From contig OZ244249.1 in assembly GCA_965217135.1 (NCBI GenBank), positions 1,488,001 to 1,552,000 of the forward strand: 64,000 bases of DNA. The letters run 5' to 3'. Both the position numbers and the translations under genes were made by a program. The notes beneath the pieces were generated by a model. It made no database searches. It was not told where the DNA came from and worked only from the letters and a program-made list of their open reading frames with translations. Source of the stretch: HXMU1420-2 sp017643305 (lineage in GTDB: Bacteria > Pseudomonadota > Alphaproteobacteria > Rhodobacterales > Rhodobacteraceae). Below are positions 7,473-16,481 of the stretch, in pieces (the first letter of the stretch is position 1; every line of letters begins with the position of its first letter).

Positions 7473-8246
7473 ATGGGAGTGAGAGTTCAGTCAGACCGTC
7501 AGGGCAAAACACAGGCGCAGCGCGCCGTGTTGGAACTGCGCCACATGGTTCTCGCCGGGGAAATCGCGGCCGGCGGTCGGTTGTTCGAGGTTGAGCTCTC
7601 CGAACACCTTGGCATTTCCCGCACGCCCCTGCGCGAAGCGCTTGGAATGTTGGAATACGAAGGCCTGTTGTTGCGGCGGTCCGGTGGTGGCTACGAGGTG
7701 CGCGAATTTGCCTTTGACGATGTGACGGACGCGATTGAATTGCGTGGTATCATCGAAGGCATGATCGCCCGCGTCGCAGCTGAACGCGGTGTCGCCCCGG
7801 CCAAGCTGGACGTCATGCGCGAAACCGTCGCCGCGTTGGACACGGTGGTGGGGACAGATGCAAATGACGTGAATTTCGCCCGGTACTCGGAGCTGAACAC
7901 ACAGTTTCATCTGGCGCTGGCCGATATGGCCCAAAGCAGCGTTTTGCGGCGGGAACTGGAACATGTCACGCGATTGCCCTTCGCTGCACCGGGCGATTTC
8001 CTGAACATCCAGTCGCAGGATCCGCGGTTCCTGCGGTCGCTGTTCATCTCGCAGGCGCAACACCGCGCTGTGCTGGAGGCCCTCGAGCTGGGTGAAGGCG
8101 CCCGCGCCGAAGCCATCATGCGCGAACACGCGCGTGGCGCCCGGGACAACCTGGAACATGTTGTGCGCACGGATCGCAGCCAGTTGCGGAACATTCCGGG
8201 CCTTACCCTCGTTGATGACAAGTCATTGCTAGGAGTGAAGCCATGA
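7473..8246 (+). CDS. GntR family transcriptional regulator, FCD subfamily
   Basis: A 257-residue regulator. The N-terminal winged helix (about residues 13-78) contains LGISRTPLREALGMLEYEGLL and RRSGGGYEVREF. The C-terminal FCD all-helical ligand domain (about 85-225) includes ELRGIIEGMIARVAAERG and the metal-type histidine region AEAIMREHARGARDNL. It probably controls the downstream LigM-like remnant and pcaHG, sensing an aromatic acid; this is inferred from neighbours. The stop overlaps the next start (ATGA). No clear Shine-Dalgarno is seen before the ATG because the operator occupies that place. Confidence 0.86.
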   Translation: MGVRVQSDRQGKTQAQRAVLELRHMVLAGEIAAGGRLFEVELSEHLGISRTPLREALGMLEYEGLLLRRSGGGYEVREFAFDDVTDAIELRGIIEGMIARVAAERGVAPAKLDVMRETVAALDTVVGTDANDVNFARYSELNTQFHLALADMAQSSVLRRELEHVTRLPFAAPGDFLNIQSQDPRFLRSLFISQAQHRAVLEALELGEGARAEAIMREHARGARDNLEHVVRTDRSQLRNIPGLTLVDDKSLLGVKP

Positions 8247-8751
8247 CTGCCAAATCAACGCAGGATGTGCTCGATGCGCTGGAAGGGATGAAAGCCGACC
8301 TCCACAAGCGCAAGGTCACCGTCAACTCGAACGCCGAAGATGTCGTCCCTTTTCACGCGTCGCATCTGCGCCGAGGGGAAGCCAACTTCAAGACCATAGA
8401 CCAGCCCATCTCCACCTATGCCGCCAAGAGCGCTGACAAAGTGATGAAAGATGGCAAGATGGTTGGAATGTCCATGTTCGCGGGTTATTCCTACAACGAG
8501 CACACGCAGCTTTCGTTGGGCTGGATCGACGCGGCTGCTGTCGAAACGACATGCATACGCTGGTTTGGGATGAAGAATACTCCGGCACCGCGAAAACCAT
8601 GGTTGAACCGCACGAACAAACCAAAATTGAGGTGCGCGTCGCCGAGATACCCTATTCGGCTGCGGCCTACGAAAACTACGCCGATAGCCGGCGCAGCCGA
8701 CATCTTGATAAGCATAGGGTGCAGGGCCTTCGGACCTTGGCCCGCCCATAG
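8243..8751 (+). pseudogene. Decayed LigM-like tetrahydrofolate-dependent O-demethylase (vanillate/3-O-methylgallate type)
   Basis: Only the C-terminal third of a LigM/GcvT-fold aryl-O-demethylase remains. From memory of LigM, the segments DALEGMKADLHKRKVTV, TIDQPISTYAAKSAD, VGMSMFAGYSYNEH and TMVEPHEQTKIEVRVAEIPYS line up with its last roughly 140 residues. About 320 N-terminal residues, including the folate-binding core, are missing after a retained start (good RBS CTAGGAG). A frameshift near 8546-8550 moves the remaining frame (from 8551) by one base. Intact, it would demethylate vanillate-type substrates to protocatechuate, which fits the adjacent PcaHG. It is clearly non-functional as read, unless the sequence has errors, and the large deletion alone would still inactivate it. 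Confidence 0.75.
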
Positions 8752-8788
8752 CCTGTCAGAAGCCTGTTAAAACCCAAGGAACCGTCAA

Positions 8789-9526
8789 ATGACCAACCAA
8801 TCCAAGGAAGGCGCTTTCTATCAGAGGGACCGCGGTTGGCATCCGCCTGCTTGCACGCCGCCCTACAAGACCTCGGTGACCCGGTCGCCGACCAAGGCGC
8901 TGATTTCGGTGGACAGCACGCTCAGCGAAATCGCAGGACCGGTGTTCAACCAAAATATGCTGGGGGAACTGGATAACGACATGATCCTTAACTTCGCTCA
9001 GCCGGGCGAGATGGCCATCGGCCAGCGGATCATCGTTTATGGCAAGGTGATGGACGAAAATGGCAAGCCGGTTCCGAACACGCTGGTGGAGGTCTGGCAG
9101 GCCAATGCCGGCGGCCGGTATCGCCACAAGAAAGAAGGCTACCTGGCCCCGCTGGACCCCAACTTTGGCGGCTGCGGTCGGTGCATAACGGATGAAGACG
9201 GCAACTATCGGTTCCGTACCATCAAGCCTGGCGCGTACCCATGGCCTAACGGTGTGAATGACTGGCGCCCGGCGCATATTCACTTTTCCATCTTTGGAAG
9301 CGGCTTTGGCCAGCGGCTGATCACCCAGATGTATTTCGAAGGCGACCCACTGATCTGGAAATGTCCGATCGTCGGTGCGATCCCATCGAAAGAAGCCGTG
9401 GAATGCCTTATTGCGCCCCTGGACATGAACAACACGATCCCGATGGATTCGCGGGCTTATAAATTCGATATCGTACTTCGCGGACGCCGACAGACCTTGT
9501 TTGAAAACCGTATGGAGGGGCTGTGA
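8789..9526 (+). CDS. pcaH: Protocatechuate 3,4-dioxygenase beta subunit
   Basis: A 245-residue beta subunit of the Fe(III) intradiol dioxygenase that cleaves protocatechuate to beta-carboxy-cis,cis-muconate. Iron ligands are visible in their usual setting: Y111 in GRYRHKKEGY, Y150 in KPGAYPWPNG, and H163 and H165 in DWRPAHIHFS. The APLDPNFGGCGR segment is also characteristic. It directly precedes pcaG with a one-base stop/start overlap, as expected for an obligate alpha-beta complex. Regulation is probably by the upstream GntR. No further beta-ketoadipate genes (pcaB, C, D) are in the window. Confidence 0.95.
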   Translation: MTNQSKEGAFYQRDRGWHPPACTPPYKTSVTRSPTKALISVDSTLSEIAGPVFNQNMLGELDNDMILNFAQPGEMAIGQRIIVYGKVMDENGKPVPNTLVEVWQANAGGRYRHKKEGYLAPLDPNFGGCGRCITDEDGNYRFRTIKPGAYPWPNGVNDWRPAHIHFSIFGSGFGQRLITQMYFEGDPLIWKCPIVGAIPSKEAVECLIAPLDMNNTIPMDSRAYKFDIVLRGRRQTLFENRMEGL

Positions 9527-10137
9527 TGCAGAAATTGAAACATCTGAAGGAAACGCCCAGCCAGACCGCCGGGCCTTACGTTCACATTGGCTGCGTGCCC
9601 AATTTTTGCGACATCGAAGGCGTCTATCCCAACGATCTTGGCGATAGCATGGTCAACGACAAGACCAAGGGCGAACGGATCACCGTTACCGGCACCGTCT
9701 ATGACGGCACCGGCACGCCGCTTAAGGATGCGATGGTAGAAATCTGGCAGGCGGATGCTCAAGGCTTCTATCCCGGCAACGATCCGCGCGGTCAGGCGGA
9801 CCCGAACTTCACCGGCTGGGGCCGAAAGGCGGGTGATTATGACACCGGTGAATGGGTGTTTGAGACCGTCAAGCCAGGCGCGGTGCCCTTCAAAGATGGC
9901 CGTATGATGGCGCCGCATATCACCTTTTGGGTTGTGGCGCGCGGGATCAACATTGGCTTGCAAACGCGCATGTTCTTCCCCGATGACGCCGGCGCCAACG
10001 CCCAAGACCCGCTTTTGACGCGGATCGAACACCAGAACAGGGTGCCGACGCTGATCGCGGAAAAAACCGGGGAGGGGGCCTACCGGTTTGACATCCGTTT
10101 GCAAGGCGACGGCGAAACCATCTTCTTCGACGTCTGA
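9526..10137 (+). CDS. pcaG: Protocatechuate 3,4-dioxygenase alpha subunit
   Basis: A 203-residue alpha subunit pairing with PcaH. It opens with the family sequence ETPSQTAGPYVHIG and contains VEIWQADAQGFYPG and PHITFWVVARGINIGLQTRMFF, the intradiol dioxygenase core without the beta-subunit iron ligands. The chosen ATG at 9526 overlaps the pcaH stop by one base (TGATG). An in-frame GTG one codon earlier (9523) is possible but less likely. Together with PcaH it sends protocatechuate into the beta-ketoadipate pathway. Confidence 0.94.
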   Translation: MQKLKHLKETPSQTAGPYVHIGCVPNFCDIEGVYPNDLGDSMVNDKTKGERITVTGTVYDGTGTPLKDAMVEIWQADAQGFYPGNDPRGQADPNFTGWGRKAGDYDTGEWVFETVKPGAVPFKDGRMMAPHITFWVVARGINIGLQTRMFFPDDAGANAQDPLLTRIEHQNRVPTLIAEKTGEGAYRFDIRLQGDGETIFFDV

Positions 10138-10436
10138 GGCAGCCGCCTTTGAGCGATGGACGTGGTAAGGTGGTGAGCGACGCGCGCAGAGCCCGGCGCT
10201 AAGCAGTTTTTCCACGCTGCCTGTTTTCGGAACGGACCCGCTCGCAAAAAGGCCTGCTGGCGGGCGTATTTGTGCGAACGTTAAAATTCCGCTGGCTCGA
10301 GAATGGACCGCTCGTGGATCATCCTGTAGCGTGATGTTAGGTGCGGCGCGCGTCTTCGCCCTCCGGCCAAATGCCAATTTTTTTATTGTTTATAGGTAAA
10401 TCCAATGGAAAAAATCTCGACGCTACCATCCTGCAT

Positions 10437-10970
10437 ATGTGTGAAACCCTGCTGACCACGTTCAGCGTAACCGCCGCGCTGCAGGTCTGGTGCGAGGTGC
10501 GTGGGCTGGGCGACGGCGATCTGTTTGCCGATATTCACCCCGAATCCGGTCAGCTGGATTTGCCGCCGCTTGGGGTCGAGCTGATCAAGCCGATTGCAGG
10601 CGAAACCGTGCGCCACCGGGCCATCACTCTGACGCGGGGCGACGTGCCGCTGCTGGACGCGGACAACTGGTACATCCCCGACCGTCTGCCTTTGCAAGCG
10701 CGTATTCTGCTCGACACGACCGACACGCCCTTCGGCAAGGCGCTGGACGGCACGTTGCAGAACCGCGAAACCTTTTCCGCCGGGCTGCCGCCGCGTATCA
10801 TGGACCGGTTCACCGGGCGCAAGCGTATTCGCCAGACAGTGATGCAGGCCAGCGAGGATGTACCGATCCTGACCGTTCGCGGTGTCGTGACGGTGGACAC
10901 CATCCCCGTCAGCTTCGTGGAAGAACGCATTTGCCCGGAACTGGCAGAATTGTCCGTCGACGCTGCCTGA
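10437..10970 (+). CDS. UbiC/UTRA-fold chorismate-lyase-like protein of unknown function
   Basis: A 177-residue protein if started at ATG 10437. An in-frame ATG at 10371 lies in AT-rich, promoter-like DNA and seems less likely; no strong RBS decides. The central segment RHRAITLTRGDVPLLDADNWYIPDRL and the following TTDTPFGKAL recall chorismate lyase (UbiC)-like proteins, where a Trp/Tyr-rich strand and a 'TP(I/F)G' turn precede the ligand site. I cannot confirm a catalytic residue, so the reaction is not assigned. It stands between pcaG and idi on the same strand, with 299 bases before it containing no recognised gene. Confidence 0.55.
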   Translation: MCETLLTTFSVTAALQVWCEVRGLGDGDLFADIHPESGQLDLPPLGVELIKPIAGETVRHRAITLTRGDVPLLDADNWYIPDRLPLQARILLDTTDTPFGKALDGTLQNRETFSAGLPPRIMDRFTGRKRIRQTVMQASEDVPILTVRGVVTVDTIPVSFVEERICPELAELSVDAA

Positions 10971-11051
10971 CATCTGTCACGGTGCAGGGTTGACCTTGGC
11001 CCGCAGCTAACACAAGAGATCGCCGCAACACGACCCGAGGAGCCACTGGCC

Positions 11052-11573
11052 TTGACCACCCTGATCCCCGCCTGGGTCGACGGCGAACTTTGCGCCGTCG
11101 ACAAGCTGGATGTCCATCTGCGCGACTTGTTGCACAAGGCGGTGTCGGTTTTCGTACTTTGCGGGGATGACGTGCTAATCCAGCAGCGCGCATTGGAAAA
11201 ATACCACACGCCCGGCCTGTGGGCGAACACTTGTTGCACCCACCCGCATTGGGAAGAAACACCGCCGGACTGTGCCCACCGCCGACTGGACGAAGAACTG
11301 GGCATCAACGGCCTGACGCTGGAACATCGCGATCATGTCACCTACCGCGCTGATGTTGGCGGGGGCCTGACGGAACACGAAGCCGTGGACATCTTCGTCG
11401 CGCGGGTGCCCTACCGAGTGACGGTGCGGCCCAACCCAGCAGAGGTGATGGCAACCGACTGGCTCTCTCTTAGCGACCTGTCCGCGCGGGTCAGGACCGC
11501 GCCAGAACATTTCACGCCTTGGTTGCGGATCTACCTAGCGGACCACGCCGCGCGGATTTTCGGTAAAGTCTGA
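11052..11573 (+). CDS. idi: Isopentenyl-diphosphate delta-isomerase, type 1
   Basis: A 173-residue Nudix-fold enzyme interconverting isopentenyl and dimethylallyl diphosphate for isoprenoid synthesis. The catalytic Cys lies in WANTCCTHPHWEE (C61/C62), the Nudix-type helix is RRLDEELGI, and the second catalytic acid region is EHEAVDIF (E108/E110). It also has the expected WLSLSDL near the C-terminus. The start is a TTG preceded by GAGGAG; there is no ATG in the right place. A CCCGC/GCGGG hairpin at 11595-11607 follows the stop. The enzyme is soluble and metal dependent (family knowledge). Confidence 0.92.
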   Translation: MTTLIPAWVDGELCAVDKLDVHLRDLLHKAVSVFVLCGDDVLIQQRALEKYHTPGLWANTCCTHPHWEETPPDCAHRRLDEELGINGLTLEHRDHVTYRADVGGGLTEHEAVDIFVARVPYRVTVRPNPAEVMATDWLSLSDLSARVRTAPEHFTPWLRIYLADHAARIFGKV

Positions 11574-11594
11574 GCCGCACGTCAGAAGATAGAC

Positions 11595-11607
11595 CCCGCA
11601 TCGCGGG
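11595..11607 (+). terminator. Small hairpin after idi
   Basis: CCCGC at 11595-11599 pairs perfectly with GCGGG at 11603-11607 around a 3-base loop, 22 bases after the idi stop. No T tract follows, so it may be a weak terminator or an mRNA 3' stabiliser. Confidence 0.3.
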
Positions 11608-11745
11608 ATATGACGCAGTGTCACGCAAAATTTGTGGATTTCCAACCTCGCGGTCGGGAATACCTAGGCTATAGTTTCTCGAAATCAGACATGGCTGACC
11701 GTGGGAGCGTCTGTCAGCCCGCACCTGTCAGAGGAGGACAGAGCC

Positions 11746-12954
11746 ATGGGCGAGACTGCCTACATCTTCGACGCCATCCGCACGCCGCGGTCGCGCGGCA
11801 AGGACACCGGCACGCTGAACGAAGTGAAACCGATCAACCTCGTGACCACGCTGCTGGAGGAAATGCAGCAGCGCCACGACCTCGACACCTCCCGTGTGGA
11901 TGACGTCATGCTGGGCTGCGTTGCGCCGGTGATGGAACAAGGCTCGGTTCTGCCCAAGATCGCATTGCAGAAAGCCGGGTGGGATGAAAGCGTGGCGGGT
12001 GCGCAGGTGAACCGGTTCTGTGCTTCGGGGCTGGATACGTTCAACACGGCGGCGGCCAAGGTCGCTTCGGGCTGGGAAGATCTGGTCTGCGCTGGTGGCT
12101 TTGAGAGCATGTCGCGCGTGCCGATGGGTGCGGATGGTGGGCCGTTTGCCGAAGACCCGGAAACCGCGATCCAGACTGGCTTTGTGCCGCAGGGTATCGG
12201 CGCGGACCTGATCGCCACGATGGAAGGCTGGAGCCGCGATGACGTGGACGCCTTTGCCATGGAAAGCCAAAAACGTGCTGCCCGTGCCCGCGACAGTGGC
12301 TGGTTCGATCGATCTGTTGTGCCGGTGAAGGATGAAAACGGCGTGACCATTCTGGAGCGCGACGATTTCATCAAACCCGACACGGATATGCAGAAGCTGG
12401 CCTCCTTGCGGCCCAGTTTTGAGCAGATGGGCAAGATGGCTTTCGATGCGGTGGCCTTGAAGAAATACACCGAGGTGGAGGCGATCAACCACGTGCACAC
12501 GCCCGGTAACAGCTCCGGCATCGTGGATGGCGCGTCGCTGATCATGCTGGGCAATGAACAGGCGGGCAAGGATATCGGAATGGATCCGCGAGGACGTGTG
12601 GTGTCGGTAGCGTTGACCGCGACCTGCCCAACAATCATGCTGACCGGACCCGGCCCGGCCTCGGAAAAGGCTCTGGCCAAGGCGGGGCTCACGATCGACG
12701 ACATCGACTTGGTGGAGATCAACGAGGCCTTCGCCTCGGTCGCTCTGCGTCTGCAAAAAGACCTGAACGTCCCGGACGAAAAGCTGAACGTCGTAGGCGG
12801 CGCGATTGCTATGGGCCACCCGCTGGGTGCGACCGGTGGGTGCCTTGTGTCGACCATGCTTGACGAACTGGAACGCCGCGACCAGAAACGTGCGCTGATC
12901 TGCATGTGCGTGGGCGGCGGCATGGGTATTGCTTCGATCATCGAACGGCTGTGA
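11746..12954 (+). CDS. Acetyl-CoA C-acyltransferase (thiolase), FadA-like
   Basis: A 402-residue thiolase that cleaves 3-oxoacyl-CoA with CoA in beta-oxidation. The acyl-carrying Cys is C92 in VNRFCASGLD; the catalytic His is in GGAIAMGHPLGATGG, and the second Cys in CMCVGGGMG near the C-terminus. The start ATG at 11746 is set by the RBS AGAGGAGG; an upstream in-frame GTG at 11701 lacks one. It heads a five-gene plus-strand set with the FadB-like, acyl-CoA dehydrogenase, hydratase and racemase genes. The 216 bases before fadB contain two hairpins. Chain-length preference cannot be read. Confidence 0.92.
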   Translation: MGETAYIFDAIRTPRSRGKDTGTLNEVKPINLVTTLLEEMQQRHDLDTSRVDDVMLGCVAPVMEQGSVLPKIALQKAGWDESVAGAQVNRFCASGLDTFNTAAAKVASGWEDLVCAGGFESMSRVPMGADGGPFAEDPETAIQTGFVPQGIGADLIATMEGWSRDDVDAFAMESQKRAARARDSGWFDRSVVPVKDENGVTILERDDFIKPDTDMQKLASLRPSFEQMGKMAFDAVALKKYTEVEAINHVHTPGNSSGIVDGASLIMLGNEQAGKDIGMDPRGRVVSVALTATCPTIMLTGPGPASEKALAKAGLTIDDIDLVEINEAFASVALRLQKDLNVPDEKLNVVGGAIAMGHPLGATGGCLVSTMLDELERRDQKRALICMCVGGGMGIASIIERL

Positions 12955-12968
12955 GACCAGCGGATATG

Positions 12969-13110
12969 GGGGGATATTTCCCCCTCCCTGCCGCCCATCT
13001 GTCTGGAGCGATCTGGCCAAGGAAGACTGAATGGGAGCGGGCGCGTCGCCCAAATGGTCTGAAAGATTGAGCGCTCCGGCGGGCGTTGCGTTCGGGGCAG
13101 GTTTCTGCCC
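12969..13110 (+). other. Leader with two hairpins between the thiolase and FadB-like genes
   Basis: This intergenic stretch holds GGGGGA/TCCCCC (12969-12974 with 12979-12984, 4-base loop) right after the thiolase stop. A second hairpin, GGGCAG/CTGCCC (13095-13100 with 13105-13110), lies further down. Neither has a T tract. They could moderate read-through or protect transcript ends within the operon. The strong RBS GGGGGAGGAAAGAAG follows just before 13171. Confidence 0.35.
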
Positions 13111-13170
13111 TGCCACCAACGGATTGCTGGAACTGGGGTAGGCCCCTGTCTGGGGGAGGAAAGAAGAGAT

Positions 13171-15318
13171 ATGGAAGAGTTTCGTTACGAAAAAGATGCA
13201 GACGGCATTGTCACCATCACGATGGACATGACCGGCCAGTCAGCCAATACGATGAACGCCAATTACCTGCCTGCGATGGACAATGTCCTGGCCCGCCTGC
13301 GGGACGAAGACGGGCTCACCGGCGTGGTGTTCGCCTCGGCGAAGAAGACGTTTTTTGCCGGTGGCGACCTGCACCTGATCCTGTCGATCGACAAGGCTGA
13401 TGCAGAGACATTCCACTACATTGAGGAAAACAAACGCCCCTATCGTGAGATCGAAAAGCTTCCCGTGCCCGTGGTTGCCGCGATCAACGGTGCTGCGCTA
13501 GGCGGGGGGTACGAGCTTTGCCTGTCCTGCAATCATCGCATTGTCGTGGACGAACCGCATGCCGTAGTCGGAACACCCGAAGTGACGCTGGGTCTCTTGC
13601 CAGGGGCCGGGGGCGTTGTGCGCCTGACCGCGCTCTTGGGTCTGGAAAAAGCGCTGCCACATCTGACCGAAGGCAAGCCGGTGAAACCGCAGGCCGCGCT
13701 GAAGGCGGGCATGGTTGATGAAGTTGTGGCATCGCAGGACGATCTGATCCTGTCAGCCAAGGCGTGGATCAAGGCCAACCCGGAGGCGCACACGCAGCCC
13801 TGGGACCAGAAAGGCTTTCGTTATCCCGGTGGCGACGCGGTCAGCCCGCGTGTGCGGAAGGTGGCGCAGATGGGCAGCGCGATGCTGGTGGGTAAGACCC
13901 GTGGCCTTTTGCCTGCACCCGAAAAGATCCTCGACGTGGCCGTAAATTCCATGCGCATGGGTTTTGACAGCGCACTGCGCAACGAAAGCCGGGGTCTGGT
14001 GGCGCTGATCGCAACGCCCGAGGCTAAGGCTGCGATCACCACATTCTTCTTTGGCATGCAGGCCATCAAGGGCGGGAAGGTGCGTCCCGAAGGTGACCGG
14101 TGGAAGGTGAAAAACGTGGCCATTCTGGGCGCTGGTATGATGGGCGGCGGGATTGCGTGGGCACATGCCTCCAGACGGTTGCCGACCTGGCTGAAAGACA
14201 TGGAGATGGAAAAGGCCGAAAAGGGCAAATCCTACTCCGCCGGGCTGGCCGACAAGATGATTAAGCGGGGCCGGATGGACGAGGCCGGGAAAGAGGCGCT
14301 GCTGGACCAGATCACGCCGGTGATGGATGATGGCGCTTTCGAAGGGACTGATCTGATTATCGAAGCCGTGTTTGAAGACGTGGCGCTAAAGGAAAAGGTA
14401 ATCCCTGAAACTTTCAAGATGCTGGGGCCGGATGGCATCTATGGGTCGAACACCTCAACCCTGCCGATCTCCCTGCTGGCCCAAAGTTGCCCGGAACCGT
14501 CGCGGTTCATCGGACTGCATTTCTTCTCCCCCGTCGACAAGATGAAGGTGGTGGAGATCATCATGGGCGAAAAGACCAGCGAGGACACGCTGCGCAAAGC
14601 CTACGACTATGTGCAACAGATCGGTTACATGCCTATCGTTGTGAACGATGCACGCGGGTTTTTCACCAGTCGGGTGTTCGGCACCTATCTGGACGAAGGC
14701 CAGCTGCTTCTGGTCGACGGGATGAACCCTGTGGCCATCGAACGCGCATCGTGGATCGCGGGTATGCCTATCGGGCCGTTGGCCGTGCATGATGAAACAT
14801 CGATGGTTCTGTCGAAGAAGGTTCATGACACCCATGTGGCGCTGGATGCGCGGCTGGGCGTTGAAAATGGCTTCCCGGCTGAAGGCAATGGCAGCCTGCA
14901 AGTGGCGCACAAGATGGTCGAGATGGGCCGTGGCGGGCGATACTACGGTGGCGGCTTCTATGAATATTCGGCGGACGGCACGAAAAAGCTATGGGACGGG
15001 CTGAGCCAGTTCCAGCATGGCAACCGCGACATCGCCATCGACGAAGCCGTGGACCGGCTGCTCTACCGTCAGGCCTGCGAAACCCTGCGCTGTTTTGACG
15101 AAGGCGTGCTGCGCACTGAGGTGGAGGCCAACCTGGGTGGCATTTTTGCCATCGGCTTCCCGGCGCATACTGGCGGGGCCTTGCAGTTCATCCGGGGCAT
15201 CGGTGTCGATGCGTTTGAAGCGCGGGCAAACGCTCTGGCTGAAACCTATGGCGAACGGTTCCGCGTTCGGCCCGAGGCTTATGAAATGCTGCGCAATGCC
15301 GCGAAGGAGGCAGCATGA
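13171..15318 (+). CDS. 3-hydroxyacyl-CoA dehydrogenase/enoyl-CoA hydratase, FadB/FadJ-like
   Basis: A 715-residue multifunctional beta-oxidation protein. Residues about 1-190 are a crotonase domain (AAINGAALGGGYELCLSCNHR, and PEVTLGLLPGAGGVVR with the catalytic Glu). Residues about 310-500 are the NAD-binding 3-hydroxyacyl-CoA dehydrogenase domain (VAILGAGMMGGGIAWAHA, NTSTLPI, HFFSPVDKMKVVEI with the catalytic His). The C-terminal dehydrogenase helices follow. Length matches FadB/FadJ. The stop overlaps the next ATG by 4 bases. It would act with the thiolase on fatty or branched acyl-CoA. Confidence 0.93.
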   Translation: MEEFRYEKDADGIVTITMDMTGQSANTMNANYLPAMDNVLARLRDEDGLTGVVFASAKKTFFAGGDLHLILSIDKADAETFHYIEENKRPYREIEKLPVPVVAAINGAALGGGYELCLSCNHRIVVDEPHAVVGTPEVTLGLLPGAGGVVRLTALLGLEKALPHLTEGKPVKPQAALKAGMVDEVVASQDDLILSAKAWIKANPEAHTQPWDQKGFRYPGGDAVSPRVRKVAQMGSAMLVGKTRGLLPAPEKILDVAVNSMRMGFDSALRNESRGLVALIATPEAKAAITTFFFGMQAIKGGKVRPEGDRWKVKNVAILGAGMMGGGIAWAHASRRLPTWLKDMEMEKAEKGKSYSAGLADKMIKRGRMDEAGKEALLDQITPVMDDGAFEGTDLIIEAVFEDVALKEKVIPETFKMLGPDGIYGSNTSTLPISLLAQSCPEPSRFIGLHFFSPVDKMKVVEIIMGEKTSEDTLRKAYDYVQQIGYMPIVVNDARGFFTSRVFGTYLDEGQLLLVDGMNPVAIERASWIAGMPIGPLAVHDETSMVLSKKVHDTHVALDARLGVENGFPAEGNGSLQVAHKMVEMGRGGRYYGGGFYEYSADGTKKLWDGLSQFQHGNRDIAIDEAVDRLLYRQACETLRCFDEGVLRTEVEANLGGIFAIGFPAHTGGALQFIRGIGVDAFEARANALAETYGERFRVRPEAYEMLRNAAKEAA

Positions 15319-16481
15319 TCAGGCGCCGTATTTTCGAGGAAGAGCACGACATCTTCCGTGACAGTTTCCGCAAGTGGCTTCAGGAGCATTACGCACCGCA
15401 CGCCGAACGCTATCGCGAACAAGGCGTCGTGGATCGGGAGCTGTGGCTGGAGGCAGGCAAGGCCGGCTATCTGGCGATGTTCGTGGACGAAGAATATGGC
15501 GGTCTGGGTCTGGAGGATTACCGCTATGACCAGATCATCATGGAAGAACAGGCGCGGGTAGACCCGAGCTTCTTCATCTCGCTGCATAACCGGATCGTGG
15601 CTCCCTATATCCATACGCTGGCGACCGAGGAGCAGAAACAGCGGTTCTTGCCCGGCATCTGCGACGGGTCCTGCATTCTTGCGATTGCAATGACCGAACC
15701 GGGCACGGGGTCAGATCTGGCCGCGCTGCGCACGCGGGCAGAGGACAAGGGCGATCATTGGCTGCTGAACGGGTCAAAAACCTATATCTCAAATGGCCAG
15801 CTGGCTGATCTGGTGGTGGTTGCCGCAAAAACTGACAACTCTTCGCATGGTGTCGGCCTGCTTCTTGTGGAACGGGGCATGGATGGGTTCGAACGGGGCC
15901 GGAACCTTAAGAAAGTCGGCCTGCCGGGGCAGGATACGTCCGAGCTGTTCTTTAACGACGTGAAGATCCCGAAGGAAAATGTTCTGGGGGGGACGACGGA
16001 CGGGTTCCGCAACATGATGATCAACCTGGCCGAAGAACGTCTTGGCAGTGCCGTTGCCTTCACCGCACGGGCCGAACGCGCGCTGGAGATCACGCAGGAT
16101 TTCATCATGGAGCGTAAGGCTTTTGGCCAGCCCATCGGCCTGTTCCAGAATTCCCGTTTCAAGATGGCTGAAATGCGAACCCAGTTGGACGCCTGCTGGG
16201 CTCTGGTGGATCATTGCGTGGCTGAACATCTGGAACGTCAGCTGTCCGCGGAACTGGCGGCGGAGGCCAAGCTCTTTACCTCCGAAGTCGAAGGACGCGT
16301 GGTGGATGAATGCCTGCAGCTGCATGGCGGCGCGGGCTACATGGATGAATATGAAATCAGCCACCTCTACCGCGACGCACGGATCAGCAGGATCTATGCG
16401 GGCACCTCGGAAATCATGAAAGAAATCATTGGGCGCGGTATGGGGCTCGACGACCGCAAGGCAAGAAAGGCTAAGGCATGA
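15315..16481 (+). CDS. Acyl-CoA dehydrogenase (beta-oxidation operon)
   Basis: A 388-residue FAD enzyme forming the 2-enoyl-CoA. Visible motifs are AMTEPGTGSDLAALRT, SKTYISNGQLADLVV and the C-terminal LQLHGGAGYMDEYEISHLYRD. The position that carries the catalytic Glu in medium-chain enzymes is Ala here (IYAGTSEIM, A362). This is the state seen in long-chain and isovaleryl-CoA dehydrogenases, which use a Glu in an earlier helix. That agrees with branched or longer substrates and with the 2-methylacyl-CoA racemase in the same operon. Overlaps both neighbours by 4 bases. Confidence 0.9.
   Translation: MIRRRIFEEEHDIFRDSFRKWLQEHYAPHAERYREQGVVDRELWLEAGKAGYLAMFVDEEYGGLGLEDYRYDQIIMEEQARVDPSFFISLHNRIVAPYIHTLATEEQKQRFLPGICDGSCILAIAMTEPGTGSDLAALRTRAEDKGDHWLLNGSKTYISNGQLADLVVVAAKTDNSSHGVGLLLVERGMDGFERGRNLKKVGLPGQDTSELFFNDVKIPKENVLGGTTDGFRNMMINLAEERLGSAVAFTARAERALEITQDFIMERKAFGQPIGLFQNSRFKMAEMRTQLDACWALVDHCVAEHLERQLSAELAAEAKLFTSEVEGRVVDECLQLHGGAGYMDEYEISHLYRDARISRIYAGTSEIMKEIIGRGMGLDDRKARKAKA

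Noticed and set aside
9523..9525. GTG start for pcaG
   Set aside because: The ATG at the next codon overlaps the pcaH stop as TGATG, the common coupling form, and adds nothing missing.
11728..13119. A 463-codon minus-strand open frame
   Set aside because: Antisense to the thiolase gene with its clear catalytic motifs; the reverse translation is His/Arg-rich and family-less.
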